7,740 nt of DNA from an uncultured Lachnospiraceae bacterium (GCA_937910785.1 CALDLG010000209.1:1-7740); one strand, 5' to 3'; shown: positions 1 to 6,020, counted from the first letter of the stretch. Notes: a model not told the origin generated them from the letters alone. Program-made: numbers and translations.

Positions 1-506
1 TATACTTCATCCAGAATACGGTCGATGTCCGCATCCGAATAGGCATCCTTCACAATGCCCGTGGTGCAGAACCATGTATGAATCTTACCGTCCGCCTCTC
101 TGTACCAGTTATCGACCAGAATGACGCCGTCTCCGTTGGATTGATTATAACCGAAGTGATTTTCTTCATAAAATTTTTCCGCATAAATTCTGACGAACTG
201 ATTATACGGCACATCCGGCTCAATTTCTCTCGCGTATTCCTCCAGCGACTCTTCCAGCGTTACAAGAACGATATCGCAGCCCGTCTGTTTTTCCCGTTTG
301 GCAATCAGTTCTTCCAGCTTCTTTACTTCTTCGTCCGTCAGAACTCCCGCCTTGTCAAATACACGCTGCGTCGTGGTACACGCCGTATTGGTCCTTTCAT
401 GCTTCCCCGACATGGCCGCCTTCGCGCCTTTGATGCTTCCGAGGATTACCAGAAGAACCGCAATGACTATAAAAATCCACTTAAAATATCTGAAATACTC
501 TTTCAC
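1..506 (-). CDS. TPM-domain membrane-anchored protein, 3' end beyond window
   Basis: The GTG start at 506 follows an excellent GGAGGGG ribosome binding site about 4 nt upstream. The frame stays open to the left edge, giving 168 codons with the C-terminus missing. Residues about 9-25 form a hydrophobic segment after a short basic N-terminus, acting as a signal anchor or signal peptide, so the rest should lie outside the membrane. From about residue 48 the sequence fits the TPM domain (TPM_phosphatase/YgcG-type): VFDKAGVLTDEEVKKLEE, then GCDIVLVTLEES, then a later FYEENHFGYNQ...DGVILVDN block. TPM proteins are linked to envelope functions, and some members have phosphatase activity; the role here is not known. 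It starts 20 bp after the zinc-ribbon gene stop, so co-transcription and a joint envelope role are likely. The family call is good; the substrate is unknown. Confidence 0.85.
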   Translation of the reverse strand, partial: MKEYFRYFKWIFIVIAVLLVILGSIKGAKAAMSGKHERTNTACTTTQRVFDKAGVLTDEEVKKLEELIAKREKQTGCDIVLVTLEESLEEYAREIEPDVPYNQFVRIYAEKFYEENHFGYNQSNGDGVILVDNWYREADGKIHTWFCTTGIVKDAYSDADIDRILDEV

Positions 507-526
507 GTTACCCCTCCATGATACGG

Positions 527-1510
527 CTATAATGCACTGAGAATGGCGCTTACGAGATAAAAAATCGTGCTGACGGAAAGCATTACCGTCAGACTGTATG
601 CCACCACTTTTCCTTTGGACACAGGCGTCTTTCCGGTCACTTTTCCGGTCTGTCCGTTCACATGGAACCGCCATGTTTTTCCTTCATATTGATACAGATA
701 CATCCACACCGGCATAAGGGCAAAGCAAATGCCGTTTCTGTGCAGATTCAGATTCCTGCGTCCCGGCCGGATACTGTTATATCCTCCGAGAGACCGCTGC
801 ATCAGCGACTCCGACGCATCCCGTACCTTTCCCTGAGCACGCCCTTCCAGCTCCGGTGCGCTCTGGTTATAGACTTCTCCTTCAAAACCGGACATGTATT
901 TCGGATTAAAATCCTCCAGCTCCTTATATGTATATGGCTCCATCAGGTCCATTTCCCCGTCGTCCATCATGAAAGACGCATCCACCGGAACCTTATCGAA
1001 GTCCGCTTCCATCTGGCGGATAATATGATAGTAGGAAGTCTCCGTATATTCCGTATCCCCCTGTGTCCAGACTCTCACCCTGGTGCCTTCTCCCTCAAAA
1101 TCGTAGTGCGTCTGATAATCGTACAGCCAGAATGGAACATAAATCCCCTGCATCTTTTCCAGACTTTTCCGTGAAAGAAAGCCGGCCGGCATAAAAGTCT
1201 TTTTCCGAAACTCCTGATTCAGCCGCTGTACCGCCATCTCTTTATTCAACTGAAAGGGCAGAATCAGATGCGGCTCATAAACGCCCCCGATTCTTTCGTC
1301 ATGAATCAGATAGCTTCCGCAATGGGAACACCTGCCCGCCGATTCGTACTGACCGGGCGAAATCGGCGCACCGCAGTTTCCGCACTGCGTCAGAGAGCCT
1401 TCCCGCACGATATTCTCACTGTCCAGGCTTTCGCAGTGCGGACAGAACATTCTTTTTCTGGATGGCTCGTAAATCGTATTACCGCCACAATTCCTGCATT
1501 TATAGATCAT
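527..1510 (-). CDS. Double zinc-ribbon protein with C-terminal membrane helix
   Basis: This is a 327-residue protein of unknown function. Two CxxC...CxxC zinc ribbons lie at the N-terminus: C5/C8 with C23/C26, and C43/C46 with C61/C64. They resemble the TFIIB-type or rubredoxin-like ribbons of bacterial membrane-associated proteins. The middle (about 75-295) is a soluble region rich in aromatic residues and containing YVPFWLYDY, a motif I associate from memory with this zinc-ribbon family. A hydrophobic stretch at about 303-325 is a probable single C-terminal transmembrane helix, making it tail-anchored with the ribbons probably in the cytoplasm. The ATG at 1510 has a GAGAGG element about 13 nt upstream, slightly far but the only good choice. 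It lies 42 bp after the transporter gene and 20 bp before the TPM gene. Zinc ribbon and TPM genes are often neighbours in Clostridia (memory, unverified). No nucleic-acid target can be assigned. Confidence 0.85.
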   Translation of the reverse strand: MIYKCRNCGGNTIYEPSRKRMFCPHCESLDSENIVREGSLTQCGNCGAPISPGQYESAGRCSHCGSYLIHDERIGGVYEPHLILPFQLNKEMAVQRLNQEFRKKTFMPAGFLSRKSLEKMQGIYVPFWLYDYQTHYDFEGEGTRVRVWTQGDTEYTETSYYHIIRQMEADFDKVPVDASFMMDDGEMDLMEPYTYKELEDFNPKYMSGFEGEVYNQSAPELEGRAQGKVRDASESLMQRSLGGYNSIRPGRRNLNLHRNGICFALMPVWMYLYQYEGKTWRFHVNGQTGKVTGKTPVSKGKVVAYSLTVMLSVSTIFYLVSAILSAL

Positions 1511-1552
1511 TTAGACGTCCGTTTCCTCTCTTTGTTTATTGCAAACGAATTT

Positions 1553-2239
1553 TCAATGTTTTCCGGCCCGCCGCTTCCCGAAAGCGTACAGGCACAGGAC
1601 AGCAAAAACAACTGTTATGATAAGATACCCGGCTACGGCCCCTGTTCCGGCACCGAAAATCAGCAGCATGGCTTCCCGAATACTTACCACGCCAAAAACA
1701 GCAAAGATTCCGAATGATATCGCGTTCAGAATGCCCGTCGGCATTTTGCTTTTGAGAACCACACCGACGATCAGGCCGAGCAGATCTGCCAGAATCAGGC
1801 CGAGCGTACAGCCCAGAAATACCTGAAATGCGCTCATAAAATGATGATTCGTATAATTGGCCGCAAGCGTAATCGCGGAAAGCTGTGTCTTATCGCCCAG
1901 CTCTCCGATGAAAAAAGAACCGAAAATCGCCAGAACGGGACCCACTTTGTGCTTCATCTCTTTTTCCTCTTCCCCCTCATCTTCCCCTTTCAGGGTCGAA
2001 TAGGCAAACCAGAAAAAGGCAAGGCCCGCCGCAAGCTTGATGATTCTCATATCCAGATAGCTTCCAAGCGCAGCCCCGACGCCGACAGCCAGCACGTTCA
2101 GGAGAATCGTCGCAAGCCAGGTTCCCGTCAGAATATGGGATACTTTATACTTCCCGGCCATCGCCACGAGCAGAAGCTGCGTCTTGTCTCCCATCTCCGC
2201 AATAAAAATCGTTAACAGAACCGTCAGAAAAATTGTCAT
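1553..2239 (-). CDS. GDT1/TMEM165 (UPF0016) family Mn2+/Ca2+ transporter
   Basis: This 228-residue integral membrane protein has the duplicated family signature E-x-G-D-K-T/S-Q at residues 15-21 (EMGDKTQ) and 113-119 (ELGDKTQ). Each copy begins a three-helix half, giving about six transmembrane helices. An acidic, charged loop (about 84-98, GEDEGEEEKEMKHK) separates the halves. Length and layout match the bacterial two-repeat form. Family members exchange Mn2+ or Ca2+ for H+; bacterial members such as cyanobacterial Mnx and Vibrio MneA export Mn2+. A yybP-ykoY-type Mn2+ riboswitch directly upstream makes Mn2+ export the most probable role. The ATG at 2239 has an AAAGGAAG site about 8-9 nt upstream. 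It is the first gene of a likely operon with the zinc-ribbon and TPM genes. Which metal is transported and in which direction is inferred, not shown. Confidence 0.93.
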   Translation of the reverse strand: MTIFLTVLLTIFIAEMGDKTQLLLVAMAGKYKVSHILTGTWLATILLNVLAVGVGAALGSYLDMRIIKLAAGLAFFWFAYSTLKGEDEGEEEKEMKHKVGPVLAIFGSFFIGELGDKTQLSAITLAANYTNHHFMSAFQVFLGCTLGLILADLLGLIVGVVLKSKMPTGILNAISFGIFAVFGVVSIREAMLLIFGAGTGAVAGYLIITVVFAVLCLYAFGKRRAGKH

Positions 2240-2264
2240 TGTACCGCTTCCTTTCTTTTGTCGA

Positions 2265-2281
2265 AAGAACCTTCGGTTCTT
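2265..2281 (-). other. Hairpin just upstream of the transporter ribosome site
   Basis: AAGAACC and GGTTCTT form a perfect 7-bp stem with a 3-base loop, about 25 nt before the transporter ATG. The following TTTCGAC is a poor U-tract, so termination is unlikely. It may shape access to the ribosome binding site or stabilise the mRNA end. Confidence 0.4.
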
Positions 2282-2303
2282 CCCTTCTTTGGCATAATTC
2301 CTG

Positions 2304-2336
2304 TTATAAAAACAGCGGGTACATTGCTGTATCCGC
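2304..2336 (-). terminator. Second leader terminator before the Mn transporter
   Basis: On the minus strand GCGGATACA (2336-2328), loop GCAA, and TGTACCCGC (2323-2315) form a hairpin of 8 pairs with one A-C mismatch. It is followed by TGTTTTTATAA, which carries a T5 run at 2312-2308. The same 5' arm can instead pair with an upstream GCTGTATCC (2355-2347), described separately, so its formation may be regulated. Confidence 0.5.
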
Positions 2337-2355
2337 CTCTTTTACAGGATACAGC
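2326..2355 (-). promoter_or_regulatory. Perfect 9-bp alternative hairpin (possible antiterminator)
   Basis: GCTGTATCC (2355-2347) and GGATACAGC (2334-2326) on the minus strand pair perfectly with a 12-nt loop. The hairpin is not followed by a T run. It shares GGATACA with the terminator arm at 2304-2336, so the two folds exclude each other. What would select between them is not visible; a role as antiterminator is inference. Confidence 0.45.
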
Positions 2356-2381
2356 CAAAAATTACCGACTTCCTGTTACGC

Positions 2382-2423
2382 AAAAAAGACACATGCACAG
2401 CAATCCACGCCCTACATGAGTCT
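2382..2423 (-). terminator. Riboswitch terminator overlapping aptamer P1
   Basis: On the minus strand AGACTCATG (2423-2415) pairs with CATGTGTCT (2395-2387), 9 positions with a single T-T mismatch and a 19-nt loop. The run of T at 2387-2382 follows directly. The 5' arm contains the whole 3' strand of P1 and half of L3, so aptamer and terminator cannot coexist. Metal-stabilised P1 should therefore block termination, making this an ON switch, as expected for an exporter. Confidence 0.7.
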
Positions 2424-2500
2424 CATCAATTAAGATATACCAGGCTTTCACCAGTATGTTGATATACCGCACCTGACGGTGCCGACTACTCCCTCATTCG
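2415..2500 (-). promoter_or_regulatory. yybP-ykoY manganese riboswitch aptamer
   Basis: Read on the minus strand, helix P1 is ATGAG (2497-2493) pairing with CTCAT (2420-2416). It is followed at once by loop L1 GGAGTAG and preceded at its closing side by L3 GATGAGA (2427-2421). These two conserved loops flanking P1 are the hallmark of the yybP-ykoY RNA. Between them lie a hairpin GCACC-GTCA-GGTGC (about 2481-2468), ATCAA/TTGAT pairing (2463-2459 with 2429-2425), and a 7-bp hairpin that starts at the characteristic ATACTGG. Transcription from the promoter at 2508-2536 would start within a few bases of P1. The class binds Mn2+ and commonly controls Mn exporters, including UPF0016 genes, which fits the gene downstream. 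Recognition is by eye from conserved loops and pairing; no covariance model was run. Confidence 0.85.
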
Positions 2501-2507
2501 TGTTTGT

Positions 2508-2536
2508 ATTATATCGGTTATGGGGGCAAACGTCAA
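2508..2536 (-). promoter_or_regulatory. Consensus sigma-A-like promoter of the Mn leader
   Basis: On the minus strand TTGACG (2536-2531), exactly 17 bp, then TATAAT (2513-2508). The predicted start is near 2501, only a few bases before P1 of the riboswitch. This is the closest match to consensus in the window, consistent with constitutive initiation and control by attenuation. Confidence 0.85.
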
Positions 2537-2553
2537 GCGGTTTTCAGTCTTTT

Positions 2554-2625
2554 TCATAATTCTTTTTCATGACCTCGCTTTCGTGATTATGATTCTTTTC
2601 ACGATTATAATTCTTTTTCGTGATT
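2554..2625. repeat. Degenerate AT-rich direct repeats with nested inverted repeats
   Basis: Three imperfect copies of an ATAATTCTTTTTC-like unit occur: CATAATTCTTTTTCATGA, then ATTATGATTCTTTTC, then ATTATAATTCTTTTTC, the last two about 20 bp apart. TCGTGA/TCACGA and CACGA/TCGTG around the units give two overlapping, mutually exclusive hairpins. The repeats lie between the two divergent promoters. They could be an operator-like region or a simple slippage-derived repeat; the copies are too few and too variable for a CRISPR array. Confidence 0.5.
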
Positions 2626-2650
2626 CCCTTCCTTTTTTTGAAATACCCCA

Positions 2651-2679
2651 TTGCCCTGCCTGCCGAATTTTTATATACT
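2651..2679 (+). promoter_or_regulatory. Promoter of the PurF-like gene
   Basis: TTGCCC (2651-2656), 17 bp, TATACT (2674-2679). The predicted start is near 2686, giving a leader of about 49 nt that ends in the AGGAG site at 2720-2724. The short leader leaves no room for a purine riboswitch, and no PurR-box-like motif was recognised. Confidence 0.65.
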
Positions 2680-2734
2680 AGTGGTAGCACTGCTAATATC
2701 TTATATGTCAGGACAGAACAGGAGTGAATTTATT

Positions 2735-4141
2735 ATGGGTGGATTTTTTGGCGTCGCATCTAAGGAAGACTGCACTTTTGATTTATTTTTTGGCACGGAT
2801 TATCATTCCCATCTTGGAACAAGGCGTGCCGGCATGGCCGTTTACAGTAAAGAAAACGGCTTCGACCGGGCCATACACAACATCGAAAACGCACCATTTC
2901 GAACCAAATTCGACAAGGATATCAATAAAATGCACGGAACATTTGGCATCGGCTGTATTTCCGATTATGAGCCTCAGCCGTTGATCATTCGTTCCCATCA
3001 CGGTACATACGCCATCACGACAGTCGGTAAAATCAATAATAAAGAGGAGATTGTCAGACAGCTTTTTCAGAGCGGGCACGCACACTTTCTGGAAATGAGC
3101 GGCGGAGACATTAACGCGACCGAGCTTGTGGCCGCCATTATCAATCAGAAAGAAAACCTGATTGAAGGACTTCAGTATGCGCAGGAACTGATCGAAGGTT
3201 CCATGACCATGCTGCTCATGACGCCGAAGGGCATCTATGCCGCCAGGGACAGACTGGGCCGCACACCCCTTGCCATCGGGCGGAAGGATTCCGCCTGCTG
3301 TATCTCTTTCGAAAGCTTCGCCTATCTGAATCTGGGCTATCAGGATGAAAAGGAGTTAGGGCCGGGGGAAATCGTGATTGTCACCCCTGAGGGCGTCCAG
3401 ACGCTGGCTGCTCCGGGCAGTGAAATGAAAATCTGTACCTTCCTCTGGGTTTATTATGGCTACCCTTCTTCTTCCTATGAAGGCATCAGCGTGGAACAGA
3501 TGCGCTATAACTGCGGCGCGAAACTGGCGCAGAGGGACGACGTGCGGCCGGACATCGTAGCCGGCGTACCTGATTCCGGCACGGCTCACGCAATCGGCTA
3601 TGCGAATGAATCGGGCATTCCTTTTTCCAGACCCTTCATCAAATATACGCCTACCTGGCCGCGCTCCTTCATGCCGACGATCCAGAGCAAACGGAACCTC
3701 ATCGCCAAAATGAAGCTGATTCCGGTACACGATCTCATTAAGGACCGCAGTCTGCTGTTAATCGACGATTCCATCGTGCGTGGAACCCAGCTGCGGGAAA
3801 CGACGGAATTTCTGTACCAGAGCGGCGCCAGCGAGGTACATATCCGTCCGGCCTGTCCGCCGCTTTTATTCGGCTGTAAATACCTGAATTTCTCGCGTTC
3901 CACTTCCGAAATGGAACTGATTACGCGACAGGTCATTCACCAGATGGAGGCGGATAATCCTTATCCGAATCTGACCTCTTATGCCGATCCGGAATCCGCA
4001 CAGTATCATGATATGCTGGAAAAAATAAGAGAGAAGCTCAATTTCACTTCTCTCCGTTACAACCGTCTGGACGATATGATCGATTCGGTCGGCATCGATC
4101 CATCGAAATTATGCACCTATTGCTGGGATGGGCGCGAATAG
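2735..4141 (+). CDS. PurF-like amidophosphoribosyltransferase paralog with degenerate glutaminase domain
   Basis: This 468-residue protein starts at ATG 2735, with AGGAG about 10 nt upstream. Canonical PurF makes phosphoribosylamine from PRPP and glutamine, the first step of purine synthesis. The C-terminal phosphoribosyltransferase half is well kept: VPDSGTAHAIGYANESGIPF at 279-298, PTIQSKR at 314-320, and the PRPP loop LLIDDSIVRGT at 341-351. Cysteines suited to a 4Fe-4S cluster are C234, C374 or C381, C460 and C463, with CTYC at the very C-terminus. The N-terminal half (about 1-230) keeps the class II glutaminase outline but not its active site. It begins MGGFFGV where PurF has Cys at the mature N-terminus. 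GHVRYST is replaced by GCISDYE (73-79) and HNG by TVGK (96-99). It probably cannot hydrolyse glutamine; it may use free ammonia, act on another substrate, or be regulatory. Hence no purF symbol is given. Confidence 0.9.
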   Translation: MGGFFGVASKEDCTFDLFFGTDYHSHLGTRRAGMAVYSKENGFDRAIHNIENAPFRTKFDKDINKMHGTFGIGCISDYEPQPLIIRSHHGTYAITTVGKINNKEEIVRQLFQSGHAHFLEMSGGDINATELVAAIINQKENLIEGLQYAQELIEGSMTMLLMTPKGIYAARDRLGRTPLAIGRKDSACCISFESFAYLNLGYQDEKELGPGEIVIVTPEGVQTLAAPGSEMKICTFLWVYYGYPSSSYEGISVEQMRYNCGAKLAQRDDVRPDIVAGVPDSGTAHAIGYANESGIPFSRPFIKYTPTWPRSFMPTIQSKRNLIAKMKLIPVHDLIKDRSLLLIDDSIVRGTQLRETTEFLYQSGASEVHIRPACPPLLFGCKYLNFSRSTSEMELITRQVIHQMEADNPYPNLTSYADPESAQYHDMLEKIREKLNFTSLRYNRLDDMIDSVGIDPSKLCTYCWDGRE

Positions 4142-4160
4142 AATACTTTTCGCGCATCCC
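4125..4160 (+). terminator. Stem-loop across the PurF-like stop codon
   Basis: GGGATG plus CGCGAA pair with TTCGCG plus CATCCC: 12 pairs with a two-G bulge and a 10-nt loop that contains the stop codon. It is GC-rich and stable, but the following GTAATTCTCGCAGTTTCTTC is only weakly T-rich. It may terminate plus-strand transcription before the convergent suf-type operon or protect the mRNA 3' end. Confidence 0.45.
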
Positions 4161-4196
4161 GTAATTCTCGCAGTTTCTTCTAACAGCATAGGGACA

Positions 4197-4237
4197 GGCG
4201 CCGCCCTGACACCGGTATTCATCCGATCCGCGGCGCC
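4197..4237. other. Perfect 8-bp GC-rich inverted repeat in convergent gap
   Basis: GGCGCCGC (4197-4204) and GCGGCGCC (4230-4237) are perfect inverted repeats separated by 25 bp. They lie between the converging ends of the PurF-like gene and the SufB-like gene. Neither side is followed by a T run, so the terminator role is doubtful. This 150-bp gap otherwise holds only a weak 54-codon minus-strand frame. Confidence 0.4.
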
Positions 4238-4291
4238 CGCATACGGAAGCAGGTCTTTGGAGTCGATACTCATAAACCTTTTATATGCGTT

Positions 4292-5212
4292 TCATTTCAG
4301 GAAACCATTGATGATCTGCTCTTCCGCTTCCGCCTCCGTTAATCCGAGCGTCATCAGCTTCACGATTTGCTCTCCGGCGATCTTTCCGATTGCCGCCTCA
4401 TGGATCAGGGCCGCATCCACATCATTTGCCTCAAGCTGAGGTACCGCCAGAATACGGGCATCGTCCATGATGATCGCGTCGCATTCCGTATGGCCGCTGC
4501 ACGCCACGTTTCCGATGATGCGGGAATCAAACTTCTGACAGGAGGTATCCCGCGCGACCGAACGGGAAACGATATCCGCACTGGCTCCCTCTCCGTTCAG
4601 ATACACCTCATAGCTGCTGACCGCCTGCTGGTCTTCGTGGGTCATCAGTCTCTCCCGGACGATCAGTCTGGCTCCGGCCTCCAGCTTCGCCGTCGTGGTC
4701 CTCGCGGTAGAGTCCACGCCCTTGATCTGCACCATCTCCATCTCCATGAAGCTTTCTTCTTCCATATAAACTTCCGTTCCCGGATTCAAAATACGCTTTC
4801 CGCTGCCCTCTCCGGAACCATAATGCTTCTCCACATATTTTACCCTGGCGCCTTTTCCAAGATAAAACCGGTGCATGCCGTCATGCTCCGAATCCTGCGT
4901 GCCACAGTTATCGATTCCGCAGCCCGCTACGATCGTCACGTCGGCTCCTTCCCCGACATAAAAATCGTTATAAACCATTTCCTTCAAACCGCTCTGGCTT
5001 AAAACAACCGGAATATGCACACTCTCATTCTTCGTCTCCGGTCTGATATGAATGTCGATGCCGCTCCCGTCCTCTTTGGAGACGATATCGATATTCGCCG
5101 TCGTATTCCTCGATTCCATCTGCCCGTTTGCCCGGATGTTATAAGCCCCTTCCGGCACCTCGTGCAGATCCGCCACCTCCGCCAGAAGCCGCTTCTGTAT
5201 TGTATCGATCAT
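4292..5212 (-). CDS. SufB/SufD-type Fe-S assembly scaffold (minimal Suf system)
   Basis: This 306-residue protein begins at ATG 5212, 7 nt after AAAGGAG, a site overlapping the stop of the ATPase gene. The SufB/SufD beta-helix core spans about residues 60-275. The C-terminal block GHTECDAIIMDDARIL (240-254) followed by IHEAAIGKI (270-278) aligns with the SufB region carrying the essential Cys (E. coli Cys405) and the HEA motif. The candidate active residues are therefore C244, H271 and E272. C98 and C103 lie in GCGIDNC. The protein is much shorter than E. coli SufB (495) or SufD (423), as expected for the scaffold of a two-gene Suf-type system where one SufB-like protein with SufC suffices. 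It presumably assembles clusters with the adjacent ATPase in the cytoplasm. No SufS, SufU or SufE gene is in the window. Whether it works as a SufB or a SufD equivalent is inferred from C244. Confidence 0.9.
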   Translation of the reverse strand: MIDTIQKRLLAEVADLHEVPEGAYNIRANGQMESRNTTANIDIVSKEDGSGIDIHIRPETKNESVHIPVVLSQSGLKEMVYNDFYVGEGADVTIVAGCGIDNCGTQDSEHDGMHRFYLGKGARVKYVEKHYGSGEGSGKRILNPGTEVYMEEESFMEMEMVQIKGVDSTARTTTAKLEAGARLIVRERLMTHEDQQAVSSYEVYLNGEGASADIVSRSVARDTSCQKFDSRIIGNVACSGHTECDAIIMDDARILAVPQLEANDVDAALIHEAAIGKIAGEQIVKLMTLGLTEAEAEEQIINGFLK

Positions 5213-5225
5213 GGAATTACTCCTT

Positions 5226-5957
5226 TCAATATGATTTGCCTGTGCATTGATTAACCGCCGCCGAGGTTCCGAGCAGTCCCGGAAGAATCTCCTCCCGCGT
5301 CCCCCTCTGTGCAACCCGGCCGTCCGCCACCACAATGATCTCGTCGGCAATATTCAAAATACGCTCCTGATGAGAGATCACGAGAATCGAGCCGTCCTGA
5401 TTTCTTTTCTGCATCCGCTCAAAAACCTGAATCAGATTCTGGAAGCTCCACAGATCAATTCCCGCCTCCGGCTCGTCAAATACGGACAGTCTGCTTCCTC
5501 TTGCGAGAATCGTAGCGATCTCGATCCGCTTCAGTTCCCCGCCGGAAAGGCTTGCATTGACTTCCCGCCTGATATAATCTCTGGCGCAGAGTCCTACCTC
5601 TGACAGATAAGCGCAGGCATCCGCCACGGAAAGCTGTCTCCCGGAGGCAATCCGAAGCAGGTCAATCACTTCGATTCCTTTAAACCGCACCGGCTGCTGA
5701 AAGGCATAACCGATACCGAGCCTTGCGCGTTCCGTAATATTTTTTTCCGTAATATCGGTTCCGTCCAGATAAATCCGGCCGGAGGTTGGTCTTTCTATTC
5801 CCGCAATCAGTTTGGCCAGCGTAGATTTGCCGCTTCCATTCGGTCCCGTAATTACCGTAAACTTATGGTTTTCGACCGTCAGACTGATATCGCGGACAAT
5901 TTCTTTCTGGTTTTCTTCTTCGGAAACTTCAAAAGAAATATTTCTTAATTCCAGCAT
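5226..5957 (-). CDS. SufC-like ABC ATPase of Fe-S cluster assembly
   Basis: This 243-residue soluble ABC ATPase has all core motifs: Walker A GPNGSGKST (38-46), Q-loop FQQP (86-89), signature LSGGELKRIEI (137-147), Walker B LSVFDEPEAGID (157-168) and H-loop histidine H196. It has no membrane domain, and the SGGE-K-R-x-E-I signature and FQ-P form resemble SufC. The gene ends 13 bp before the SufB/SufD-type gene, and the stop codon overlaps the next ribosome binding site, pointing to translational coupling. SufC drives conformational change of the scaffold during cluster assembly. ATG 5957 is chosen because homology (MLELRNISFEV) starts there; GGAG is about 13 nt upstream, rather far, so initiation may be modest. 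A longer TTG start at 6014 coincides with the predicted transcription start and is unlikely. Walker B ends EPEAG, where classical SufC has ETDSG, so this is a divergent branch. Confidence 0.9.
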   Translation of the reverse strand: MLELRNISFEVSEEENQKEIVRDISLTVENHKFTVITGPNGSGKSTLAKLIAGIERPTSGRIYLDGTDITEKNITERARLGIGYAFQQPVRFKGIEVIDLLRIASGRQLSVADACAYLSEVGLCARDYIRREVNASLSGGELKRIEIATILARGSRLSVFDEPEAGIDLWSFQNLIQVFERMQKRNQDGSILVISHQERILNIADEIIVVADGRVAQRGTREEILPGLLGTSAAVNQCTGKSY

Positions 5958-6020
5958 AATAATCGTAACACTCCATTTCCGCCCGGCCCGTTTCCGGCGC
6001 CGGCGCTTTTTCAATTACTT

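Noticed and set aside
78..521. Plus-strand frames opposite the minus-strand genes (78-521, 662-1174, 1268-1717, 1841-2215, 4367-5002 and others)
   Set aside because: They are shadows of well-supported coding genes, have no recognisable domains, and lack convincing ribosome binding sites.
2554..2625. CRISPR array
   Set aside because: Only three short, unequal, AT-rich copies without unique spacers of constant length.
2651..2734. 28-residue N-terminal extension of the PurF-like protein from ATG 2651
   Set aside because: It covers the predicted promoter and has no ribosome binding site, while ATG 2735 has AGGAG upstream and begins the conserved MGGFFG. The hydrophobic-looking extension is therefore not a signal peptide.
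2680..2734. Purine riboswitch or PurR operator before the PurF-like gene
   Set aside because: The leader of about 49 nt is too short for the aptamer, and the conserved purine-aptamer loops are absent.
5213..5350. 46-residue extension of the SufB/SufD-type protein
   Set aside because: It would overlap the SufC-like gene by over 100 bp, is Arg-rich and low quality, and lacks a ribosome binding site. ATG 5212 has AAAGGAG at ideal spacing.
5958..6014. Arg/Lys-rich 19-residue extension of the SufC-like protein from a TTG
   Set aside because: The TTG coincides with the predicted transcription start, so it would have no leader. ABC ATPase homology begins at MLELRNISF.
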